Assembly (NCBI GenBank): GCA_049890295.1
Contig: JBMHBP010000023.1
Coordinates: 1 to 64,000 of the forward strand
Source: GCA-2862585 sp049890295
GTDB taxonomy: Bacteria > Bacteroidota > Bacteroidia > Flavobacteriales > UBA7312
Reading direction: 5' to 3'
Length of the DNA: 64,000 nt
A program made the position numbers and the translations under genes. The number at the start of each line of letters is the position of its first letter. Positions within the stretch are counted from its first letter, which is position 1. Shown in pieces: positions 1 through 8,715 of the stretch. Below the pieces are notes generated by a model that did not search any database, was not told the origin of the DNA, and worked only from the letters and a program-made list of their open reading frames with translations.

Positions 1-2994
1 AGCTGTTTTGTTTTGAATCAGTGGGGTTGTCTCACCTGTATTCCATAAAAAAGAGTAGTTATTATCAGGATTTAAAAAACCACCTTCAACAACTACTGAC
101 GCTTGGCCTGTCGCTATATTAGTACAATAAGCTGAAACTAGCGTGCTAGTATCTAATTTTAAAGGTGCTGGTTGATTAACAAAAGTTATGGCGCTTGAAA
201 TGCAACCGTTGGCGTCAGTGACTTCTAATTGATATGGTGAGGTAGAAAATGGCAGATTATTAGAAGTGGATGAATTAAAACCAAATGAGTTCCCATCAAT
301 AGACCACTGATAGGTGTAAGTCTGGTTATTGAATGGAGTACCACCTAAAACAAGTGAAGAAATCGAACCATCTAAACCACCATGACATTTTACATCTGAA
401 GCTAACAACTGTATCTTGATTTCATTTGGTTGATCAATTAAAATTGTATCCAGTACGACACATCCTAAATCATCTTCTACTTTAACCCAATATTCACCAA
501 AATTAGATGTAATTGACGTACTACTATCTCCATTAGACCATAAATAGGTTAAATTTCCTTGTCCACCATTAGCAATAACTGAAGCTATTCCATCCGAATA
601 ATTATAACAAGAAGTTGAAACTGAAGAGGTATTTAACACTATTTCGCTGTTCTCAATGATAGTTATTGAATCGCTTATAATGCATCCTCTTTGATCTGAA
701 ACCGACAACTGATAATCGCCAGCAAATAACTGATTTGCAGTGGCTGTAACATGACCACTGCTCCAGTAATATGAGTAAGGTGGTGTACCACCGTTAACGG
801 TAGCTGTGGCTGAACCTGTAGCTTCACTAAAACAAGATATGTTTATTGAATCTATACTAAAAGTTAACGGAAGATTAGGTTCGTTTAATTCGATTTCAAT
901 ATTTGTTAGACATGCGTTAGCGTCATTGATTTCTAACTCGTATGTTCCCGCAACAAGTGATGTAATAAAAGGATTCGAAGAATTACCATTTGTCAACCAG
1001 TTGTAGGTAAAAGGAGCTGTTCCACCACCATTAACATTTACACTTATATAACCATCATTTTCGCCTAAACACGAAATATGAGATGTATTAATATCGTAAT
1101 TTATAAGATTTGGTTGTTCAACAGAAACCTCATCAGTAGCTATACATCCATTATCGTCTTCTACGACTAGATAATAACCTCCAGCAGGCACTGTTAGAAA
1201 GGAATCTGTGCCAACTATCTGATCTGTACCAGAATAAAACCACGTATAATTGTAAGACGATGAAATATTACCTCCAAAAATAGAACTAACACTTATAGTG
1301 CCTGATGAATCACCATTACACAACACATCTGTAGATGTTGTTAAGACATCAATTTCTGGCGCGGCTGAAGAAATCGTTACAATTGTATCGGCAATACAGC
1401 CGTTGCCATCTCTTACTTGTACATTATAATCGCCATACTCCAGATTTTGAAATGAATTAAAATTATTGAAGGTTTGTCCATTATCGATGGAGTAAGTGAT
1501 TGGAGAAACTGTATTATTTTCAGCTTCAAGTAATATTGAACCGTCTTGATATCCATTACAACTCACGGGGGTTGAATAGGTTTGTATATCAAATCCTTCT
1601 TGGTATGATATTGTTACTGTTTGTGAATCTGATGGGCAAGCATTTAGTCCTTGTACAACATAGGTGTATACTCCAATTTGAGAAGTTGCTGGGTCAAAGA
1701 TTTCTGGTACTTGAACCATATTTTCATCATACCATACTCCTCCGGCATCTGGGTTGCCATTAAGCTCATCAAATAAATTAAATGAAGGATCACCTGAACA
1801 TACAAGTTTAAAACCTTCTACACCTGCATGTGGTAAGGAGTTTACTATTAGATTAACAGTCGCGGTATCGTTACAATTTTCGCTTAAACCATAAACTATG
1901 TAAGTGTATTGCCCTGTGGAAGATTCATTTACATCTACAAGTGAGTCTATTAGTAAATTTTCAAAATACCAGCTTCCTCCAAAATCATAATCATCACCCA
2001 AGAAGGTGTTCATATTTATTTGATTTACAAAGTTATCACAAAAAAACACTGTCGTATCTTCGTCTATTCCCGCATTAGATGGGGGTGACACTTGAACTGT
2101 GACAGAATCTACATTAACAATATTTTCGCCAGTACATACATCCTCAACGGTAATGAAATATTGATTAGTTCCAACTGGTGGATTTATGTTAAACTCCAGC
2201 TCGTTACTCACTACATTTCCAAATTGATCTGTCCATATTACAGTACCTGTTGCAATAGGATTATAAGGAATTGTGTTGATAGTGTAATCATCAAAGTTTG
2301 CATTAGGAACAAACTCCCATCCCTCAAGATTAGCGTCCCACTCTAAGGGGAAGTTTCTAGGTTGTAATAGTGCAGGGTCATCTACAATTTCAAATAATGT
2401 GCTATTTTCATTAACTATTCCTTGAATTGCTGCTCCACCATTCCAAGTTGAACATATTGGCTTAGACTCAATATGCATTTCAATGATATTGGTTGTTTCA
2501 CGTAATATTAGGTATTGCCCAGCTATTAAATTATTACAAGAAAACATTGGAATATTACACCACACTACATAAAACACTCGATTTGGTGCAGCACCATAGG
2601 TGCCAAAAACTATGTTTCCATCTACACCTGGGTCAATATCATGCCATGGAGCCATTATAGCATTTTCAGGAACTATTCCTGCATTTGGTATAGCAGCACC
2701 AATCGTCCAGGGAGAAAACATACCTGCTTGAGCCATATCAAATGTTATGTAACCATTTGCTGAAATTACACACTGATTATAGGTATTTCCATAAAAATTA
2801 AAATCAAAACCTATATCAATAGCATCAGAATGAATATCGTCTGTGTTGACTAGCGATTCAGTAATATTTGCCCCAGATGCAACAAGTGTAACTTCTTCCC
2901 CTTGACATATAATTGTGTCATTAGATGTTATAAATTGAGCATTAAGAAAGTAACTCAAAAATAACAAAGCGATTGTAAGTAGTTGTTTTTTCAT
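1..2994 (-). CDS. SprB-repeat cell-surface protein, C-terminus beyond the window (partial)
   Basis: The reading frame is open from an ATG at 2994 down to base 1 (998 codons, no stop), so the end of the protein lies outside the window. The N-terminus MKKQLLTIALLLFLSYFLNA is a typical signal peptide. It is followed by a globular region containing FNFYGNTYNQC and a cysteine-spaced series of Ig-like modules. From about residue 475 onward there are SprB-type repeats of the form SCNGYQDGSI...GG..PYTY.W. These repeats occur in large bacteroidetal adhesins exported by the type IX secretion system, some of which act in gliding. A C-terminal sorting domain is expected but not seen. It lies 22 bp downstream of a paralogue at 3017-7429 on the same strand, so they are probably co-transcribed. 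The ligand is unknown. Confidence 0.85.
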   Translation of the reverse strand, partial: MKKQLLTIALLFLSYFLNAQFITSNDTIICQGEEVTLVASGANITESLVNTDDIHSDAIDIGFDFNFYGNTYNQCVISANGYITFDMAQAGMFSPWTIGAAIPNAGIVPENAIMAPWHDIDPGVDGNIVFGTYGAAPNRVFYVVWCNIPMFSCNNLIAGQYLILRETTNIIEMHIESKPICSTWNGGAAIQGIVNENSTLFEIVDDPALLQPRNFPLEWDANLEGWEFVPNANFDDYTINTIPYNPIATGTVIWTDQFGNVVSNELEFNINPPVGTNQYFITVEDVCTGENIVNVDSVTVQVSPPSNAGIDEDTTVFFCDNFVNQINMNTFLGDDYDFGGSWYFENLLIDSLVDVNESSTGQYTYIVYGLSENCNDTATVNLIVNSLPHAGVEGFKLVCSGDPSFNLFDELNGNPDAGGVWYDENMVQVPEIFDPATSQIGVYTYVVQGLNACPSDSQTVTISYQEGFDIQTYSTPVSCNGYQDGSILLEAENNTVSPITYSIDNGQTFNNFNSFQNLEYGDYNVQVRDGNGCIADTIVTISSAAPEIDVLTTSTDVLCNGDSSGTISVSSIFGGNISSSYNYTWFYSGTDQIVGTDSFLTVPAGGYYLVVEDDNGCIATDEVSVEQPNLINYDINTSHISCLGENDGYISVNVNGGGTAPFTYNWLTNGNSSNPFITSLVAGTYELEINDANACLTNIEIELNEPNLPLTFSIDSINISCFSEATGSATATVNGGTPPYSYYWSSGHVTATANQLFAGDYQLSVSDQRGCIISDSITIIENSEIVLNTSSVSTSCYNYSDGIASVIANGGQGNLTYLWSNGDSSTSITSNFGEYWVKVEDDLGCVVLDTILIDQPNEIKIQLLASDVKCHGGLDGSISSLVLGGTPFNNQTYTYQWSIDGNSFGFNSSTSNNLPFSTSPYQLEVTDANGCISSAITFVNQPAPLKLDTSTLVSAYCTNIATGQASVVVEGGFLNPDNNYSFLWNTGETTPLIQNKTA

Positions 2995-3016
2995 GATAAT
3001 ATATTATTGGTTAAAA

Positions 3017-6000
3017 TTATCTGTAAAGAGTAACAGAACCTTTTTCAGCATATGGAGTTCCATCTTCACCTTTAGCGTTTAATACATAAAAATATACCCC
3101 TTCAGGCACCTCTAGTCCGTTCATAGAAATACCATTCCAAGTATCAGCGGGCTTATTTATCTCAAAAATCTTATCTCCCCATCTATTGTAAATGATAGCA
3201 TTCAATTCAGTTATACCATAATTTTCGAAATAGAATTCATCATTAATATTATCGCCGTTGGGTGAGAATGCGTTATACTCTATTATACCCTGTACTGAAA
3301 CAAGCATTGATATAGTATCCGAGCAACTTCCTGAAGGATTAAATACCTCCATTACAACCTCATAGTCTCCGGTTTCATAAAAGGTATGCTGATGTGAATT
3401 AATCTCAAATCCGTTGTAGAAGTTTGAGGTTTGATTAGCATTATTAATCCAGTACTGATTTAAACTTGAGTCAGAATTTTGGCTAATATCTATAAATTCA
3501 ATATTGAATGGTGCTGGTTTTGAAACAAGATGATGTTTTCCGTTAGCACCAGGCGTTGTAATCACCCAATCAGCTGTTATTTGGGCAGGATCAGTAAGAG
3601 TTTGACTAGCCATTATTTCACAACCATTTTCATCTGTAATAGTTACTGAATAACTCCCTGAAGATAAAAACTCTATATCTTCAGTATTTTCGCCATTTGA
3701 CCAATCGTAACTAAATGGTGCTGTACCACCAGAAACTGTTAAATCTATAAAACCATCCTGACCTTCAAAACAGCTTGGGTCTGCAAAAACAAAAGATGGG
3801 GTTGAAAATGATGGTGGCGAGTCTACTATAATATTGTCAGAATTAACACATCCATTATCATCTTCTACTTCAAATGTGTAATTTCCTGCTGGAACTTGTG
3901 AAAACACTCCCGATGTATTGTTATCGTTAAATGCACCTGAACTGACAGAATAGGTGTCATAGGGTTGAACGCCTCCATTGGCAGTTATTATTATTCCTCC
4001 CGTATTATTTCCGTCACAATCGACATCATTAGCCACTGCAGTTACTAATAATGGTGAAGGCTGTGACAAAATAATAGTTGATACATCGGATTGACAGCCT
4101 CTATCATCAATAACAAATACTTGATAAGTTCCAGATGTAAGTCCTGTAAAATTACCTGAATTATTTGAGTTGGTTGAAGTAATATGATAATCGGCATATG
4201 GAGTTGTACCCCCTGATGCAACAATATCTATTGTTCCATTGGGTGCACCATTAGACTGATGACAATCTAAGTCTGTTGAATTAATATTAGCTACAACTAC
4301 TAAGGGGTCTTCTAAATTGATTGAAAATACAGTATCACATCCATACCTGTCTACTACTTCAAGATAATATGTTCCTCCGTCTAGGTCTGGAATTTGCAAA
4401 TCTAATGAACCGTTTGTATTAACAACTCCCAATCCGTTCAATGAGCCAGGAAACCAAGAAAAATTATAGTCCGATAACTGAGCATCATTAGGATAAGGTG
4501 TTGCTCCTGTGACAGAAATTGAAATTTGTGCATCTTCTAATCCATGACACGAGGGTATTGAACTATTGTTTTGTAATGCAAAAGGTTGTCTTTCAACTAT
4601 AGTGACTGGTGATGATGAAGCCGTACATAAATCAAGATAATTAGCTGTTACCTGAATATTTCCGGCAGGAAGAGTTGTCGTTGTAGTCCCCTCGTCTAAA
4701 ATAAATGATGAATTTTCTAAATGCCAAGTGTAATGAAAACTTGGATTTGGATTAAGAACAGAAGCAATGGCATTTGATGCACCATAGCAGTTAATTGTAT
4801 CTGTTAAAGCAACCTCTGAAAGGTTAATTTGTGAAGTCACTTCAATTCCATCTAAAATGGTAAACGGATTTGGATGAAGAGAGGTTAAATCGTATATTCC
4901 ATTACATCCATTTGCATCAGTAATTTGTATTTCCCATAGGGATGAAGTAAGACCAGTAATGGTTATGTTATCGGAAGTGATTCCGTTATTAGAGGTACTG
5001 GCATTCATATCATTCCAGCTTACGGTGTAAGGTGCTAATCCACCTATAATTTCAACATCTACTTGACCATCATCTGATGAGCCATCGACACTAAAACAAC
5101 TTTGATGAACAAGATCTGTAAGTTGAAAATCGACTCTGTCTGGACCATCTACTACTAGTGAATAAACACCCTCACAACCAAAATCATCAGTAACTGTTAC
5201 AGAATAAACACCCTGTTGTAGGTTATCTACACTCGGCAAAAGATTACCTGTTGCCGCACCACCATTCCAAACGTATGAAAAGCCACATGAATTATCGACA
5301 TCACCGCAACCACCTTCCATAGTTATTGATACTGATCCATCGTTATATCCAAAGCATGTTGTTGAAGTAGTTGATGTAAAAGATTGCCATGTATTTTCTA
5401 ATCCAATTTCAACGGTCAACTGATCAGCACACAATCGACTATCAACAACTGTAACATCATAGGAACCAGCGTTCATATTATCAATTTGACTAAATAGCAC
5501 ATCTTCATCGGTTTGACCAATTACCGACCAAACAAAGTTGTAATTATCATTAGAGTTTGGAGCTCCACCGGTTGCAGAAACTTGTGCCCAACCAGTGTTA
5601 AATCCTAATAAATTATTATTGCAATAAGCCGGTAATGTAGGCTGTGTTAAGAATAATTCTAATTTTGGTGGTTCAACGAGATAAATTTCAGATTGTGACT
5701 GACAGCCATTTGAATCGGTAACAGTTACAAGGTAAGGATCTGAGTAAGACTGGAAATTAGGATTAATTTCAATATCGTCTGCACCAACTGAAAAAGGTAG
5801 ATTTGACAAGGTTTGTGTGTTATACTGAGGATCGTCCACCCATGGGTAATTGGGATGACTCCATACAAATGTATAGTTTCCTACGCCTCCATAAATATTT
5901 GCAGAAAGAACACCGTCAGATTGCCCATAACAACTTATTTCATTTTCAATAAAAGCATCAACAATTAATTGGTTCGGTTGTTCAATTTCAAAACTAAAAT

Positions 6001-7429
6001 CTTCAGAACATCCAACGCTATCAGTAACTACCACTGTGTAAGTACCTATAGGAAGTGAAGAAATAGATTGAGTAGTTCCATAAGCTCCCCAATTAAATGA
6101 ATATGGAGCAATACCTCCACTAGGAATTGACATTATTGTACCATCTGAACCGTTATAACATGAAACTGAATCAAAATCAAATGTATTAATAATAGGCTCA
6201 TTGCTAAAAATCTCAATTGAATCGATTTCAGGTACTGTACAAACTGCGTCTAAAACTTGAACATAATATTTACCCTCACAGATTAAGGACAATGTGGAGG
6301 TAAAATTATTGAGAACCTCGTTTGATACGTTACTATTAATTGGGTTTTGTAATGAGTCTAACCACTGAACAGTATATGAACCATCGTTTTCAGCAGTTCC
6401 GTTTATTACTTCTAATTGCAACTCTCCATTGCAATCACCATGACATGGGATTCCTACGCCATTAACTTCACCGTTAATACTTAATCCTAACTCAGCTCTT
6501 TCGTTCTGTACAAAAATATTTATACTGTCGGTTATTGTACAATAATCATTTGTAGCTTCTACGATCAAAAGAGTATCTTGAGTGATTACAAGAGAAGTAC
6601 TGTCACCTGTCGTTCCATTACTCCAATTAAAATTATTATACCATGTCGTATCTGCATAAATGGTTGTTGTTTCTCCTGAACAAACTGTATAATCCTCATC
6701 TAAAGAAAATTCACATTTAGCAATTAACTGAAAGTCATCTAATCCAAAACCTACACCTTCGTTCCACACAGGCGGAGGTGATAAAATATTATCCTCAAGT
6801 TCATTGTTGAAAACAAATGCAAATCTTACGTTGGGTTGATTATCTATAGCGTTATTGAGCGGGATATTGGCTTGTTGCCATGTGTTATTGGCAGAAATTG
6901 GGCCATCTATTTGAACCCAGTTTGTACCTTGATCGATTGAATAAAAAACCAACGTACCAAAAGGGGTTTCTGAGCTGCCACTAAACCACCAATATGAAAC
7001 ATCTACATCCTCGTAACCAATTGTATTATAGTCAGGAGTAACGGCACATATCAATTCTTGATTGACACCATCAATAAATTGATCAACGTAATTAGTATTG
7101 GGAACGGGAGGAAGATTTGGTGGTATACCATTTAACGCATTTAAAGCAACTGTGTGAAGGTAATTACTGTTTGGCTGATAACCTTGATTTGATGTGTTTG
7201 GTATATTGATGATGCCTACACCAATTTGTATTGCTCCACCTAAATATACATCATTGACTACAAATGTATTTGAAATTGAACTTACTGTTCCTAAGAAAGG
7301 CACTGCTTGATTCCAAGTCCAATTATGATTTCCCTCAAAATCCTCGTCAATAAAAACTTGTTGTGAAAACGTATTGACGGAGGTTAAAAGCAAAATTGCT
7401 GCTATCAATAAACTTTTAATATTATTCAT
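3017..7429 (-). CDS. SprB-repeat protein with gliding-motility-associated (T9SS type B) C-terminal domain
   Basis: A 1470-residue secreted protein. Residues 1-22 form a signal peptide ending NTFSQ. Residues about 25-240 look like a jelly-roll domain (VFIDEDFEGNHNW start). About ten SprB/Ig-like modules follow, each with the pattern SC.G..DG...I...GG..PY.F.W......I..L..G.Y.V.V.D..GC. A PKD-like module lies near residues 1290-1370. The last ~85 residues (FSPNGDNINDEF, IYNRWGDKIFE, PEGVYFYVL) are the gliding-motility-associated C-terminal domain, known as a type B sorting signal for type IX secretion. It is probably displayed on or shed from the cell surface. The function is inferred only from architecture; an adhesin is the best guess. 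Confidence 0.9.
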   Translation of the reverse strand: MNNIKSLLIAAILLLTSVNTFSQQVFIDEDFEGNHNWTWNQAVPFLGTVSSISNTFVVNDVYLGGAIQIGVGIINIPNTSNQGYQPNSNYLHTVALNALNGIPPNLPPVPNTNYVDQFIDGVNQELICAVTPDYNTIGYEDVDVSYWWFSGSSETPFGTLVFYSIDQGTNWVQIDGPISANNTWQQANIPLNNAIDNQPNVRFAFVFNNELEDNILSPPPVWNEGVGFGLDDFQLIAKCEFSLDEDYTVCSGETTTIYADTTWYNNFNWSNGTTGDSTSLVITQDTLLIVEATNDYCTITDSINIFVQNERAELGLSINGEVNGVGIPCHGDCNGELQLEVINGTAENDGSYTVQWLDSLQNPINSNVSNEVLNNFTSTLSLICEGKYYVQVLDAVCTVPEIDSIEIFSNEPIINTFDFDSVSCYNGSDGTIMSIPSGGIAPYSFNWGAYGTTQSISSLPIGTYTVVVTDSVGCSEDFSFEIEQPNQLIVDAFIENEISCYGQSDGVLSANIYGGVGNYTFVWSHPNYPWVDDPQYNTQTLSNLPFSVGADDIEINPNFQSYSDPYLVTVTDSNGCQSQSEIYLVEPPKLELFLTQPTLPAYCNNNLLGFNTGWAQVSATGGAPNSNDNYNFVWSVIGQTDEDVLFSQIDNMNAGSYDVTVVDSRLCADQLTVEIGLENTWQSFTSTTSTTCFGYNDGSVSITMEGGCGDVDNSCGFSYVWNGGAATGNLLPSVDNLQQGVYSVTVTDDFGCEGVYSLVVDGPDRVDFQLTDLVHQSCFSVDGSSDDGQVDVEIIGGLAPYTVSWNDMNASTSNNGITSDNITITGLTSSLWEIQITDANGCNGIYDLTSLHPNPFTILDGIEVTSQINLSEVALTDTINCYGASNAIASVLNPNPSFHYTWHLENSSFILDEGTTTTTLPAGNIQVTANYLDLCTASSSPVTIVERQPFALQNNSSIPSCHGLEDAQISISVTGATPYPNDAQLSDYNFSWFPGSLNGLGVVNTNGSLDLQIPDLDGGTYYLEVVDRYGCDTVFSINLEDPLVVVANINSTDLDCHQSNGAPNGTIDIVASGGTTPYADYHITSTNSNNSGNFTGLTSGTYQVFVIDDRGCQSDVSTIILSQPSPLLVTAVANDVDCDGNNTGGIIITANGGVQPYDTYSVSSGAFNDNNTSGVFSQVPAGNYTFEVEDDNGCVNSDNIIVDSPPSFSTPSFVFADPSCFEGQDGFIDLTVSGGTAPFSYDWSNGENTEDIEFLSSGSYSVTITDENGCEIMASQTLTDPAQITADWVITTPGANGKHHLVSKPAPFNIEFIDISQNSDSSLNQYWINNANQTSNFYNGFEINSHQHTFYETGDYEVVMEVFNPSGSCSDTISMLVSVQGIIEYNAFSPNGDNINDEFYFENYGITELNAIIYNRWGDKIFEINKPADTWNGISMNGLEVPEGVYFYVLNAKGEDGTPYAEKGSVTLYR

Positions 7430-7568
7430 TCTGTATCGGTTAATTAAGCAAATTCTTCTAATGTTGAACCCACAAAAATATCATTTAAATCTAATAATTG
7501 GTCAAAGATAACTATTATTAAAAATCATCTGCAATTTACTAAATTATAGACTAACAAAGTTTTTAACA

Positions 7569-8588
7569 TTAGAATAGACTTACAACCCCTTTTTTTTCAT
7601 AGCTTTTGCCGTTTTGACCTTGAGCTTTCAAATCGTAAAAATAAACCCCTTGTTTGAGCTTCTTACCCGACTTACTTTGCCCATTCCACTTTTGCTTTGG
7701 ATCATTCCAACTAAAAACTATATTTCCCCACCTATTATAGATATTGACTTCGAATGAAGAAATGGCGTTATTTTCAAGAAACGAAAAATCGTCGTTAATA
7801 CCGTCACCATTAGGACTAAAAGCATTGAACATTCCTTCCCAATTATTAGGTTCCATTTCAAACCCCTGTACTTCAATGGTTATTGTTTTGTAATCTTGAC
7901 ATTGATGCTGGTCGGAAATTGTTAACGATAAATCATAAGACCCCACCTCTTGATAACTATGAGAAGGGGAACTTAATGTTGAGCTTTCACCGTCTCCAAA
8001 ATCCCATTCAAACAATTCTGAATTTATACTTTGATCATTCAATAATACTTCAAAAGGCATCTCGCCCAAGGTATCGTTAACCGAGAAGTCAGCTACCACC
8101 TCTACTGTATCAGTAAATACACAGCCCTTGGCGTCTGTAATTTTAAAGTCGTATAAGTTTTTTGGTTCATATACTACAACTGAGTCATAAGAAATAATCG
8201 TTGAATTTCTATCTTTCCACAGGTATTCATAATTTGAAACACCACCTGTTACAGTTGCAATAAGTTGAGAATTCTCACACAATAAATCGACTTCTAATAC
8301 TGGTGGTTCTTTTATTTTTATTGAAACTGTATCTGAACATTGATTAGCATCAACAATAATTATCTCGTAATTTTCAGCTAAAAGACCCTCAAAACTAGAG
8401 CCATCAATCGAAATTGCTCCATTACTCAAACTTAGCGTATATGGATTTGCTGCCTGAATGTTCATATAAACAGCACCCGTGTAAGCTCCATTACAATTAA
8501 CGTGAACTGTGTCAGTTATTTCAATTGAGCATTGTGAATAAGCGTTTGTGCTTATAAAAAGTAAAGTAAGTATGAAAAATCTTGCCAT
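7569..8588 (-). CDS. PKD-domain protein with T9SS type B sorting domain
   Basis: A 339-residue secreted protein and the shortest of three tandem surface proteins. The signal peptide (MARFFILTLLFISTNAYSQ) leads into one SprB-like module (VNCNGAYTGAVYMNI). A second Ig-like module follows, then a PKD domain at about 170-240 (FEWDFGDGESST, PSHSYQEVGSYDLSLTI). The terminal gliding-motility-associated domain (FNAFSPNGDGINDDF, IYNRWGNIVFSW, LKQGVYFYDLKAQGQNG) predicts export by the type IX system. It is the first gene of a probable three-gene minus-strand unit, with 139 bp to the next. No catalytic motif is visible, so an adhesin or matrix role is an inference. Confidence 0.88.
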   Translation of the reverse strand: MARFFILTLLFISTNAYSQCSIEITDTVHVNCNGAYTGAVYMNIQAANPYTLSLSNGAISIDGSSFEGLLAENYEIIIVDANQCSDTVSIKIKEPPVLEVDLLCENSQLIATVTGGVSNYEYLWKDRNSTIISYDSVVVYEPKNLYDFKITDAKGCVFTDTVEVVADFSVNDTLGEMPFEVLLNDQSINSELFEWDFGDGESSTLSSPSHSYQEVGSYDLSLTISDQHQCQDYKTITIEVQGFEMEPNNWEGMFNAFSPNGDGINDDFSFLENNAISSFEVNIYNRWGNIVFSWNDPKQKWNGQSKSGKKLKQGVYFYDLKAQGQNGKSYEKKGVVSLF

Positions 8589-8715
8589 ATTTGACTACGA
8601 AATTAATCTTTTTTTCATGAACCAGTATTGTTGAAAACTGTGAAATTATTTAATAAAAAAAATAATTATAAAACTTAATTTTGAAATCGTATCAACAAGA
8701 CTTAAAAACTGAAGA

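Noticed and set aside
2995..3016. Frameshift splitting one giant surface protein in two
   Set aside because: The upstream gene ends in a complete sorting domain, and the downstream one starts with its own signal peptide, so they are separate genes.
1..8588. CRISPR-like or tandem DNA repeats
   Set aside because: The repeats are at protein level (SprB modules) with divergent DNA; there are no regularly spaced identical units.
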